NCBI GenBank assembly: GCA_021904315.1
Contig: CM038923.1
Span: 18,792,038 to 18,856,037, forward strand
Source: Sphagnum magellanicum
Lineage: Eukaryota > Streptophyta > Sphagnopsida > Sphagnales > Sphagnaceae
Reading direction: 5' to 3'
Length of the DNA: 64,000 nt
Part shown: positions 45,313-56,510 of the stretch, one piece after another
Layout: every line of letters begins with the position of its first letter
Numbering within the stretch: the stretch's first letter is position 1
Position numbers and translations under genes: made by a program
The notes under the pieces: model-generated
What the model saw: only the letters and a program-made list of their open reading frames with translations
What the model was told of the DNA's origin: nothing
Database searches by the model: none

Positions 45313-46660
45313 AAAGCACAGCAATTTTATTTCTAAAACTTAAAATTCATTTTTTTTAAAAATGACAACCTTGTTGGTAACTTCCAAGTTGTGAAAGTTC
45401 CCCTTGCCAGCCTGGAGAGTAACTTCCACCTGTTGGAAGTTTCTCTCGAGCCTGTCCAGGAAGGTTTTCTTAGGGCAGGCGAGGAACTGAAAAAAAAAGG
45501 TTGCACTGCTTTACGGCATGCACCCTCTGGAACATAGGCACCCAATTGCAAACCTTTCCCATTCCGGGTTCTGGGGTGTTTCCTGCACCCAGTTCAGGAA
45601 GCACACGCAACTGGGTGCCCGGACCAAATTTAAATGGTAGCATTTTCTGGCGCAGGATGTGGCAAGTTCTAAGATGCCATTTATTGACTTTGTCGTACAT
45701 TGTACATTTCCACGTAGTTGAAATCGGTACATAGTCACATTAGTCGGATTTTCTGACTAAGCCTAAGGCTTGAACCAAGATGTGACCCAAAAGAGACAAC
45801 AGAAAAGCCCACCAACATGTATCAGGAATCTCTTGCATTTGGGCTGTGTTGGACAGATGCTGAATGGTGGGACAGCTCCACTGGAATACTTACCCACAAG
45901 TTATCAATTTCTTGATTATTTCATCCTATAGTCAATTGCTTGGTGGTGTAGATTGGATGAAGGCTAGCCTCTGAGCTTCCCATGTTCAGTTGATACTAAT
46001 AAAACATAGATTAGCAAGAACCTTGATGAAGGCCTACTATGGCCACAGAATTTCAAAGGCTCCAAGCCTAAACACAAGTTGTCACTTTGGGCAAGGGCCT
46101 ATGAAAGGTGACCATGGACACAAGAGACCCAAGCCATTTAAAAGAGATGTCGGAACTAGAAATGATCGTGTTTGGGTTAAAGTGGAATTGGAACCAATAT
46201 AGTCCATGGGTCTTTTTGAGCTGGACAATGTGTAGAGATGACAACTGCATGGTTCTGTGGCCATGCAAAAACCAGGAAGGAGGCTTTACAATTTTTGTAA
46301 AGCCTGCAGAGAGTAGGCATGCTGTATGAAAATTGTAATGCCAATGCAGGAAATAGAAGAAAATTTTCATCCTGTAACAATATACTCTTTCAAAAACCTA
46401 CATCTTTACTTCACACCAAATTGGACTGTACCGCAATGCACATGTATGTATTTCAAAACATTAGAAAGGATAGTATATGTGTAAGGTAAAGCCCTAAGAA
46501 GGGGGCATACTCAAAATAAGGGGCCTAGGACAAGGTGATAGTGGAGTGCAGCCCTGCACTTTGGGAATGTCTGCCACCCATGGGCTTTACTTATCACAAA
46601 GCATGAGGCAAAATTTATCATGAACCAAACCTACGAAGCTCACAAGGCATAGGAGTGAGA

Positions 46661-46759
46661 GGGATATTATGCCTACTCCCCAATAGTGGAGGGAAATGAT
46701 GCCTACTTATAGGTTTAATAACTCTCCCACTTTGGAGGAGTAGGCATAATATGCCTCCC
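46661..46759. repeat. Inverted repeat upstream of the ankyrin gene
   Basis: ATATTATGCCTACTCC (from 46664) pairs with GGAGTAGGCATAATAT (to 46752), and weaker pairing extends inward on both sides (CAATAGTGGAGGG with CTCCCACTTTGG). The loop is short. It lies about 420-510 bases before the ATG at 47175 and could be a foldback MITE remnant or a regulatory hairpin. Confidence 0.6.
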
Positions 46760-46907
46760 ATTCTTTAGGAGGGAAATTGATAGATCTAAGGTGCCCTCCA
46801 AATATACTACAGATTTTCTCCACTGTACCACAAAATTAAAATCCAGGGGTTGGGTTTGCAGTAATTAATCAGGAGCCGCTTGGAGCTGTAAGTAGGGTGT
46901 GGATGAA

Positions 46908-46918
46908 ACACATAAAAA
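46908..46918 (+). promoter_or_regulatory. Possible TATA element of the ankyrin gene
   Basis: ACATAAAAACC lies about 265 bases before the ATG at 47175. The intervening leader has a possible intron acceptor (GATTAGCATTTCAG) just before 47141. This is weak evidence from position and sequence only. Confidence 0.25.
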
Positions 46919-47174
46919 CCCCCGCAAGTTGGAGCCTGTGCAACAGTTTGCAGGATTCGAAGCCCACCCAAGACCCAGCTAGCACGCAACTAGAATAGTT
47001 GCTATTCACGGCCTATTCTTGCCAGTTTCATATTTCTTTCCTCGCTCTCTCAAGGGTTTCATCTCTCACCGCTCTTCACTTCGGAAGCTTGCCACGGTCA
47101 TTGCAATTGTGACCTCAATACTGACTGATTAGCATTTCAGCTCTCGGTGTTTGACGCAAGGATCTTGGCTCGCG

Positions 47175-49319
47175 ATGGCTGTAACCCAGCAAGCGGATTT
47201 GAATCTCCTCAAAGCAGCGAAATCAGGTGACGCGGCGGAAGTTGAGGTAGCGTTGCGTTGCGCTGTAGATAAGAACTGCCGTGAAAATAGAGGGTATCGT
47301 TTTACAGCAGTGCATCGGGCAGTTTATTCAAACGAGAGGGTTGCAGGGGTCTTGATTAGGGATCTTGATGTCAATCTGAATTTAAAGAGCACACTCGGTC
47401 ACACGCCTTTGCATTTTGGTTGGAGTGGATGTGTGGCTGAAATGTTGGCCTCTGGAAGGACGGATATAGACTGGGATGTCCCTGACAACATTGGTCAAAC
47501 CCCACTACTCTACCACGCAAGGCTTGTCAATGAAGTCATTGTGCGTGCCCTGCTCACACTCGGAGAATCAGCAGTAAACATGTCCAATAATAAAACCATT
47601 GATGGGTTCACGGCATTGCATCAAGTGGTGGAACAAGATCGACGTTCTTTTCCATCTTGGTATAAGTTTCGATCTCTAGATGAGAGGTGCAACCTTGTTG
47701 GTATATTGTTGGAAGCGAAAAAGGAGAGAGCGAGGACAAGGAGAGAGCTTGCAAATCTCAGCCAGGAAGCCAGAGAGCTAGAATCGGACGTGCTAGAGTT
47801 CGTGAATACAAAAGACATTCTGAAACGATCTGCGCTGCATTACATAGCAGAAGAAGGATGCGTTGCAATTTTGGATAAGCTGTTGAAGTGGTTTACTCAT
47901 CAAGAGATGTGTGATAGTGTAGATGTCAACGATGCCGACGTTCATGGTTTTGCACCACTTCATTTGGCTGTTCAAAGGGGACACAGAGACGTGGTACGAC
48001 AGCTTCTTCAACTTCCAGAGCGGCAGATCGATCCCAATGTCCGCGCTACTGTAAGGGTATCTCATCCGGACGAGCTCCAGGAATACGAGGAGAACCATAA
48101 GCACCTGTGTAGGCCAGATTTGTTCTCAAAAGCGCCTACTGAGCAATATTCTGGCAAGGATCTCACACCTCTACATTTGGCGGCCATGCGTGGGCACACG
48201 GAAATCGCACGTCTACTTCTGGACAGGCCAAATACCGAAGTCTTCACCGACACAACAGGACGTTCACCATTAGATTATTCTATTGTGAATCGTCACTTTC
48301 AGGTCGCGGCTGAGTTGCTAATGAATCCTAAAGGAAGGACGATGGAACCCATGAGCGACAATGAGCGATGGGAAATGTTCGATAAGGTGTTATGTTTGGC
48401 TGAAGGGCCTGATGATAAGACAACAGCCAAAGCGTTATTGACTAAGCTAGTAGATTCAACAAACCGATCGGTTCCTATCACCGACTTTGGCCTTGATCAC
48501 AGCAAGCTACTAATAACTGTAGCTGCAATGGAAAATCGCCACAAAATCATCCGACACATTTTGAAGTGGGAACCAGAGGTCAATACGAACTTTAAAAGCG
48601 AATGGGATGACAACCGCGGCCTAGAAGCCACACCTCTTCATTTTGCTGTTTTGGGAGAGCATGTGGATGCTGTAAGGGCACTTTTGACTCATCTTCCGTT
48701 GGATGCCAATGTTGAAGATTCAAGTTCTCGAACTCCACTTCAAATTGCTACAGAATCCAACAGGAATGTGATGAGAGAGATCGAGAAATTGCTGATGGAA
48801 CGACCTGAGGTGAAAGAACTCGTTGACAGGTTGTACAGGGATAGGCAAGTATTTGTGGATGCCGCAAATGCTCTTCTCGTTGGTGCAGCATTAGTTGCAA
48901 GCGTAGCTTTTGCAAGTTGGTTACAACCCCCTCGAGGCTACACCTCAAACGAATCCGATGTTGCAGTCAAGGGACACCCAACTCTCCAAGCATTTGTTCT
49001 GTTCAACGGCTTCTCTTTCTTTTTTGCAATAGCAACTGTATTGGCTAGCGCATATGCAGCCATGCCAAGCCTCCAACAGGCCTTCATTGGAACAGTTGTC
49101 AAATCCGTGAGGAAGACCCTCATTGTTGCTTCCATTTTTTTATCGATCTCTGTCTTTTGTGTGCTTGGGGCTTTTGCAACTGCTGGCTTTGCAGTGCTAC
49201 CCCCTTCTATAAAATACAACTGGAGTATGTGGGTCACAGCTATAATAGGTGGAATAGTTTGTGTTATGTGGCTAGTAGCATTCATATGGAAACTATCAGC
49301 AGCAGTTCGCTTGCCATAA
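47175..49319 (+). CDS. Ankyrin-repeat membrane protein with PGG domain (ACD6-like)
   Basis: An uninterrupted 714-residue protein in one exon. I chose the ATG at 47175 (CGCGATGGC), since the open frame extends upstream only through non-ATG codons. Ankyrin repeats occur through residues 10-550, for example GHTPLHFG, DGFTALHQVV, SALHYIAEEG, HGFAPLHLAVQRGH, DLTPLHLAAMRGH, EATPLHFAVLGEH and SRTPLQIA. A charged, probably coiled-coil stretch (KKERARTRRELANLSQEARE) interrupts them near residue 180. The C-terminal PGG domain (DRQVFVDAANALLVGAALVA, then SVAFASWLQPPRGY) has PPRG in place of the usual PGG. Four hydrophobic segments follow (near 566-583, 605-627, 645-675 and 680-705). Related plant proteins act at membranes in defence and stress signalling. 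The exact role here is unknown. Confidence 0.93.
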   Translation: MAVTQQADLNLLKAAKSGDAAEVEVALRCAVDKNCRENRGYRFTAVHRAVYSNERVAGVLIRDLDVNLNLKSTLGHTPLHFGWSGCVAEMLASGRTDIDWDVPDNIGQTPLLYHARLVNEVIVRALLTLGESAVNMSNNKTIDGFTALHQVVEQDRRSFPSWYKFRSLDERCNLVGILLEAKKERARTRRELANLSQEARELESDVLEFVNTKDILKRSALHYIAEEGCVAILDKLLKWFTHQEMCDSVDVNDADVHGFAPLHLAVQRGHRDVVRQLLQLPERQIDPNVRATVRVSHPDELQEYEENHKHLCRPDLFSKAPTEQYSGKDLTPLHLAAMRGHTEIARLLLDRPNTEVFTDTTGRSPLDYSIVNRHFQVAAELLMNPKGRTMEPMSDNERWEMFDKVLCLAEGPDDKTTAKALLTKLVDSTNRSVPITDFGLDHSKLLITVAAMENRHKIIRHILKWEPEVNTNFKSEWDDNRGLEATPLHFAVLGEHVDAVRALLTHLPLDANVEDSSSRTPLQIATESNRNVMREIEKLLMERPEVKELVDRLYRDRQVFVDAANALLVGAALVASVAFASWLQPPRGYTSNESDVAVKGHPTLQAFVLFNGFSFFFAIATVLASAYAAMPSLQQAFIGTVVKSVRKTLIVASIFLSISVFCVLGAFATAGFAVLPPSIKYNWSMWVTAIIGGIVCVMWLVAFIWKLSAAVRLP

Positions 49320-49644
49320 CTACCTTGAGCGATTCAAGATACTATGCAACTCTTTGTAGCCAAGCTGTAAGTTGGAAGTTGAAGGATTCTTCAAATTAAT
49401 TAGGGTCAATTAATAAGTATTGTAAGCAAAAGTTTGGGTCTGTAGTCTCAGTTTTAAATCATACTTTTTAGCTTCAATTCTTTAATTATAGGATCATTGG
49501 AACTATTTTACTTTGTTTCAACCTTCATCTATACCTATTGCTTTCTTATTTCTTTGTCACTATTCTTGCAAGAGACTGATTTTTTGTTGCTAGTGTTCCA
49601 TGCCTCTTTGACTCAATTTGTTGCTTTCTAATGAACTTATGGGC

Positions 49645-49930
49645 AGGTTGTTGAGGGAGTTTTGGCAAATTGTGGGAAGGCATCATTTGAGAGCCTTGAT
49701 TCATTCAAATTTTCAACCAAGTTTACTGGGAATTTTTCAATGCCTTGAGGTCAAAATTATTGATACAATTAGCTGATTCTATTGAATTGGTTCCAAATCA
49801 ATAAATAAAATTTAACACATTAGTCTTATGTGTATTTATAGTTCAAACTTGACATGCACTTTTATGAATTATTTTTCCTTTTAAAAAAATATTGGCCTCA
49901 TATGTATAATTTTGACTATGCCATGTGATT
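49645..49930 (+). repeat. Dispersed repeat S, copy 2
   Basis: Similar to the minus strand of 30415-30700, starting about 325 bases after the ankyrin gene stop. The frame that is open in copy 1 is closed here. It contains AATAAATAAAAT near 49800, which might serve as a polyadenylation signal for the upstream gene, but that is conjecture. Confidence 0.6.
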
Positions 49931-52900
49931 TGCAATTGTTTAGTAGAATAGGGATGAAGGGGATCTCTATGAAAAACCTTAAGCAACCAATTTTACTCTT
50001 ACCAACTTTTGTTAGTGTTACACAATCTATGTATGTAAGGCAACATTTCTCATGTATGTGATATGTCTCATGTGAACTTTTGGCTTCCCCGAAAAATTGG
50101 AAAAAGAAGGTACAAGTGCCTTCTAGTTTAGGCCACCAATGTTACAAATAGATTCGTCATGTGTATGCATCTATTCTGGAATGGGAGTAAAAATTAGCTA
50201 CTAATGAAAATTGATGAAAGTGCTAAAACAAGCAGTGGTTGATGGATTAGTCTAAAAGGAATTGGAGAGATCAACAGTTCTTAAGTCTTAATGTGGTTTG
50301 TTTGTTTTGTTTGCTTGCAAATAAATCCTTAGTGGCTTAAAATTTGCAAAGGTATGAATGGTTTTGAATGATTGTGAGTTATGTGGGAAGCCTCCATAAT
50401 AGGATATGGTTATCAAGATTTCAACATGTGCTCCTTGGACATTGGTGATGGCAAATGCGGGCAATGTCAAGTTGTTTCAATATAAATCGATGAAATGTTG
50501 ATGAAAAGATGGGACCAAGGGAAATTTGTGGTGGAAGATTTAACAAGTTTGAATGAATGCAACTACAAGATAAGTGCTAAAAGCCTTTTTTGGGAAAGGG
50601 TTTCTGTGTGTTGGTGTGTTTAGAAGTTGGAAGTTGCATGCATTTTTTGTGAACAATTTTGGGAGATGAATGTTTTAGACTAGTTTTTTGGTTTTTGGTC
50701 ACTTGTTTTGAAGTTTTCACTATGCCAAATTTGATGATGAAAGACCAAAAAAGTTCACGCATACATAGATTAGGCATTAGATATGTAAGTGACAAAAAGT
50801 GCAAGGGATTATTGAACTAGTTTGTAGAAACATCATAATTTCATCAATGATTGTGCTTGAAAAGAACTTCTGTAACCAAAAAGAAAAGATAATTAGATTT
50901 CTATGAAACATATAGTCCATTACAATACACAAAAGACACAAAAGAAAGGAACCAAATCAAGGTTTGTTGTATTTTAAACATTTTAACTCTTTACACTAAC
51001 TATTTTTGAGAATAAAATGCTAAAGATTTTAGTGGTTCAAAATCTCTTTAGATTCACTTTCATTGAGTGACCACATGGTTTATACTGGCAAGCTTTCATC
51101 CCCAACATTAATAGAAAATCCTAGGAACTTTCACAAGATCAACCCCAAACCAATCCCATATCCATGAAATATTCCAACTACAACCCAAAATTTAAAATGG
51201 AACTATTTTGAAATCCCTACTCAAAGTGCCAACAATGGTATTCACTCCTTTAATTCAACCCAATTTGTTACCCAAGACAAGATTGCTTAAGCCCATCCAT
51301 TCTTAAGACATTACCATCAAGAACCCTTTAACGAATTCCTTATGATTTTGCATCATCTCCACCACCAATCCATGAACATTCTTAAAACCCTAGTCTGACA
51401 ATGTAATGGAAGAAATTGAAAAACCAAGAACACAATGCAAGCATTCTTTTTATGAATGCCTCACTAAGAAACAAAATATTAAACAAACACACTATCAAAT
51501 TGTCTACCGACTTAGCTTTGGTTTTCTATCCTCTTCTTGCACCAAAGTCAACTCCTAAATAACTTACATTTCATCCATCACTGAATCTTCATAGCCAATC
51601 CTTGAAACCACTCCATGAAAAATAAGAAAACAATGTTGATAAGCAAGTAAACTCATCATAAACATATCAAAACAAGTGCCTACAATTTAAATCATCTCAT
51701 GAATGCACGCATCAAAAACATAAAACATTACAAATGAAAACTATCTAAAACAAAAAACACACAATTGTACATGATTAATGTAACCATTCAACGCTAAATG
51801 AAAGACTATCACTTGTTTTCTTTTCTTTTTTAAGTTTTTCTTTTAGGTCACACTTCATCTTGTGTAATGTGAGTTGTTAGAATTATGCTAAGAATGGGAT
51901 TGAGTACTTGTATTTACAAGAGCTCTAAGTGAAAATTATTGTATGAATTTCATGGGCTATCCATTGTAGTTATTTGGTAGTTTAACCACTTGTCAAACCT
52001 TTAGTTTTTGGAAATGGGAATGTTTGGGGTTCATTAAACAAATTGATGGGATGAAATAGGAATATCTTTAGATTGAACATGTTTAATTATATGTCTATGA
52101 TGCCCACACAAGACCATGGTAGCTCATGAGAGGATTCAAAAAAATCTCATCCACATTGAATCCATGGCTTAAAAGAGGAATTGTCTTTCTATGGTGACTT
52201 GCATTCAATTTGGCTGAAATCTATGTTGATTATTGCACATGTGTTTCTATGCAATTGGAAGTTTAATATAAAATTAACATAGTGTTGGTTATGTTGTACT
52301 TGAGATATAAGATGTATTGCAATTAATCTATTATCTTTCTTTGAGGTAACAATATTTTATTTATTTTTTCCCTTTTTCAAGCATTTAATGATGCACCAAA
52401 ATAAATCATAACAAAGTTCCAAGAAAGCAAAAGGCAAAATGTCATTTGAACATCTTCATAACATGGACAACAAATTGGCTCTTAAAAATAAAAATGAATG
52501 ATCTTTCCCACCAAAAGGTGCCTAACAACCTTATTGAAGAAGGAATGTATTTGATTACACATATATGATAATAAGCCCTAGGTCTTTCCTTAAATGTAAT
52601 TGAAGATTAGGTGAGTCTAAAGATGATGAAACGATTCATGTGTAAAATTTTGCATAAACAACTTTCCTTGTTTTGGATTGTGATGTTTTCATGTCTTCAT
52701 TGTGTTTCAATTTGCAAAATGGGCATGTTATCTTGGCTTTGAGGGTTAGTTTGTGTATGGTTTTTTAAAAATATGTTTGTGACTTTGTTTGAAAGATAAA
52801 AAAACAAATGACCATGTTGTCATATAACATCCCAATAGTCCCAACACATCAGATGCTTTTGAGGCCAGATCTTGGAGCTAACCAACTCTCTGATCTCATC

Positions 52901-53129
52901 AAAACTTGCTTTGTGTTATGGCGATTGATAGACTATACCAATGTTTGTAAATCTTTTACCCTGATATATCCACAAGTATATAATACAATAAATACACACC
53001 CTACCTGGTTTGTAAAATTTTAGTTACTCTACTCGACTAGTAAATATTCCAAACTCACCTTTTATTTGGCTCATATATAGGTGAGATTTACCTTTACTTA
53101 GGAGAAGATAATTGTTTGAATGGGGTTAA
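49931..53129. other. Unassigned AT-rich DNA
   Basis: More than 3 kb with no supported gene. Open frames are below 80 codons and low in complexity. Confidence 0.5.
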
Positions 53130-54895
53130 CAAAGGGCATATGCCAAAATCAATATATAGCACATATGCATTTTCATATTTTACAATGTATATGGTTATGA
53201 TGGATTTGTTCAAGTAATTACTGAATATGTACAATTTTATTTTTTATTTTTATTTTGGGCATTTAGATTTTATTCATCACATCAATTACTGTGAAAAAAA
53301 TTCTTACCATATGTTTTTCCAACCCTTTTAGATTTTACTACCATGCACCATTCTAAAAATGCTTTGAATGTTTGAAATTTCATGTCATATTTGCAAAAGA
53401 AATTGCACAAGTAAAGTACCTTTGGAATGGTCCATACTTGTATATTATTTTTTTTGTCACTCATTTATACACTTATGCTCAAATAATATGTAGAAGATAA
53501 ATAATGAAATGTTTACCCTACCTTTACCTATGAACTAGGCAAATGTTCATCATTTACCTTTACCCTTATCTGGCCTGATAATTTTGCAAAACCTTGACAC
53601 CCTTACCCAGCTTGAAACTTTTTTTGAAGCCTACATACCTTTACCTGGCTTATATAGTTGTTGAAAATTTGAATCTTGCCTTATCCAGCCAACATTTTGT
53701 AATGAATATACTCACCGAACACTAGTCTCAAGGTACCACACACCAAATTCCTCTTGTTTGCAACAACTGCTACTTTGAAACTATCATGTGTGAATGCACC
53801 ATCTGCTTTCAAAGTCAGTAAATAGCATCTTAGAACTTGTCACCACAATTTGTGTATAATGGACTAGGTACCCAGTTGTGCATGTTTTCCAACCAGACAT
53901 GTGCAAGTGGGTGCAGGAGCCATGTGGTACTAGTTGCCCATTTTGGGGAGGGTAGATGAACCCCTTCTGTCTGCCCTAATGGGCCAAGAGCCCAATAAAC
54001 CATACAATCTATGACGCTTCAAGATACAAGGGTCCTCCCCTTTGATCAACTAGTCCTTCAATTGCCCCATCTGAAAAGCCATTGATTAGGTTACATGAAT
54101 GGCTAGGAATGGACCTATTTGGGGGCCTATGGTGGCTCCATAAGCATGATTAACAGAGCTGTTGAGAACACTTGGGAACTCAATGGGGGAATAGATATGT
54201 TGAACCAATTGGGAATGGCCCATTGCACAGAGAGAATTTCTGCTACAATATAGCAACTTGGAAATAAGAGCAACATTCAACCCAAATTTTCAGAAGTTCA
54301 AGGTCTTTTTCTCTCTGATCACTCAGTAAAGCACATCCTCAGAGACCGTCTCAGTAGAGCACTTTCCTCATATAACCCACCCGAGGATCATATTGTGACT
54401 AGTTATCCAAGTTATACAAGCAAAGCTAGCATTTTCAGTTTTTTTCCCCTTCTTTGAAGCATCTAATGAGGCTCAAGTAAGTTGTAATAAAGTTGCAAGA
54501 AAACAAAGGCAAAGTATCATTTGAACCTCCTAATAACATCAACAACACATAAGGTCAGAGGTCTTCAGAATCTAATCAGTGGAACAGAGCTTCACAAACA
54601 GATTAAGTTCCTTTCACAATATGATTGCCTCTTTTGGCCACATTGTTAATATTCTATGATGTCGTGAGCTAAGTCACGATGATTTTGGAAATGCCCTTAA
54701 TTTCAATTTTGCAGCATTTTGCAACTTTATAGCTTTCAATCATATGGAATGTATTGCCAATTATGCAAATGCACATGGTTTACTTCATTTACTAGGCTTG
54801 TTCTTTCAATTATGCAAATGCACATGGTTTGGCCCTAATGCAATTTGGGTCAATTTTACTTTCATAGTGTTCCACATTTGCAATTCTTACATCTT
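53130..54895 (-). repeat. Dispersed repeat R, copy 2 (right arm of inverted duplication)
   Basis: On the minus strand it follows copy 1 (22070-24370) block by block but lacks the MITE of 22269-22597 and the hairpin insert of about 23453-23736. It contains a short internal duplication of TATGCAAATGCACATGGTTT (54764 and 54814). Its tail carries degenerate GGTAAAGGTA repeats (53500-53640). Confidence 0.85.
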
Positions 54896-54896
54896 A

Positions 54897-55275
54897 GGCC
54901 TGCTTTACACTAGGAGTCAGGGCCAAAAAAAAGTTGGGGCCAAATTTGAGCATTTTCAGGTTGCAAATTGGTCCCAAGTTACTAATAAATGTTAGAACAT
55001 TGACGTAAGAGTTTTAATAAATGCTGGTACATTGGCCCCAAGCATTGCAAATTGGCCTCCCAAATTTGATGGTATCCTTTTTTCAGCCTTGGGGCGAATA
55101 CAAGGCCATAAAGTTCAGCATTTATCAGTAGCTTGGGGCAGATTGAAAAGATTTTTTTAATGTTTCAGGCTTGACTCCTAGTGTAAAGCCCTTGGGGCTG
55201 ATTTCAACTTTTGCACCAATAAGAATGCTGGATTTCAGTTGAGCATTGGCCCTGACTCCTAGTGTAAAACAGGCC
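54897..55275. mobile_element. PIF/Harbinger-type MITE (379 bp)
   Basis: Flanked by TTA (54894-54896 and 55276-55278). The ends are GGCCTGCTTTACACTAGGAG and, reverse-complemented, GGCCTGTTTTACACTAGGAG, near-identical for 28 bases. Copies 1 and 3 of repeat R are uninterrupted at this point. The ends share GGCC..CTTTA and GA.TCAGGG with the MITE at 22269. A third, internal copy of the end (GACTCCTAGTGTAAAG) lies near 55169-55184. Confidence 0.88.
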
Positions 55276-55414
55276 TTATTAACCAACATTCATTGGGCAA
55301 TTTTATTGGGGGATCATGTTAGGAACACTTATCTCAAGTTCTCATCTTAAATGAACTCGGCAGTCACAAATACATTGAAAGCTTAATGTAAGATTTGCTC
55401 ATGATATCCTTTAG

Positions 55415-56510
55415 CCCTTATTAATTAAGTGAACTTCTCCAAAAAAAATATTGGTAAAATCTATGTTATTGAGGAAGAAAGGGTACTTCATACTTATTGC
55501 CCATTTATGAAGTACCTATCCCACTGCAATTTCAAATGACCATGGTAAAGACAAATTACAATCATCTTCCTCTCACATGCTCTTTAAATTGGTGAATCTT
55601 CTTATAAAATTTTGCTAGAGCTATTGAATATGGGTCTTTGGATTGAAAGTCCTTTATTTCAAAACTTTATTGTTATTGTCTAATATTAGAAATACTATAA
55701 CAATTATTATAATTCCATTTTCTCTAAAACTAGATTCAAATCTATATAGAAACTGTCCACATAAGTTTGTGTTGAATCCAACTGTTGAAACTAAAATTAT
55801 TGTAGCAATTTCTACATGTAACTCAAAGCTCCACATGGTCAAGAATTCCAAAGGTGTGCCACACGTAAAAAGGAAGAAGTTTTTAAGCTAAAAAGAAAGT
55901 CAAAGCATATTCTCCAAACAAGCAAGGTGGTAAGGTCTTTAGGGATTGAAAATTGGATTGAACTCTTTCAATACAAAAAACCCAAGACATTTAAATCGCA
56001 AAGATAGTTGCCACAGTTAATATAGAAAACATATAATTTTAAAGTCCAATTTGTTGCTGTTGGAGAGCCAAATCTAAGAGAGCTTGCTGAAATCTCATAA
56101 GGCTAGAATGACTCTTCCTGTTTTATTAGATTGAAGACAACTAATTGGAAAAAGAAGTTCAAGTATTTGAACCATGAACTTTGGATCTATATAGTATGGA
56201 AAAAGAGGTGTTTATTGTGTCCATAATAGGTTGTGGACTAAGAAGATTACGGGTGTGAAGAGCCACTTGAGCCATCAGCCTGAACTCGAGCACCAAGTGT
56301 TGAAACTCCGTTGTTGGGAAGAGATTCATGCATTCCATGGGCAGTGGCTCGTGGGAATGGCTTTGGAGGCACGTCGAAGGTAGCTTGAGCAGGAGGGGTC
56401 GTGCCCTTTGATTTTGAATTACTGTAGCAAAGTATTGGGCCAGGGCTATTGTAACCTCCAGTGTCACTCCCTTGGCACAAACTCGGTTCTGAGCAAAACA
56501 CATGATCGCA
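55415..56510 (-). repeat. Inverted duplication, right arm, gene-proximal part
   Basis: The minus strand matches 20225-21110 and contains the 3' half and 3' flank of the intact hevein-like gene. Together with 53130-54895 it forms a right arm of about 3.4 kb, inverted relative to 20.2-24.4 kb. Confidence 0.85.
56211..56216 (-). terminator. Possible polyadenylation signal of the hevein-like gene
   Basis: AATAAA on the minus strand, about 31 bases after the stop codon at 56247. The position is somewhat close to the stop but usable in plants. Confidence 0.4.

Larger units (their letters stand above)
44690..45790 (+). repeat. Dispersed repeat R, copy 4, interrupted
   Basis: Blocks shared with copy 1 include TTCCCAATTGGTT, the run near 44800-44960 (CACTTTCTTTT, GATGGCTTTTCGGATGGGG, ATATCATAG), TTCCTGCACCCA and GGCAAGTTCTAAGATGCC, in the same order. 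Between 44975 and 45312 it is split by a tandem 90-bp segment and a CACTA MITE. Confidence 0.7.

Noticed and set aside
46940-46965. GGATTCGAAGCCC resembling a tRNA B box
   Set aside because: No tRNA fold and no A box upstream.
47151-47174. Upstream extension of the ankyrin protein by eight codons
   Set aside because: It would start at TTG. The ATG at 47175 has a good context and the N-terminus fits the family from there.
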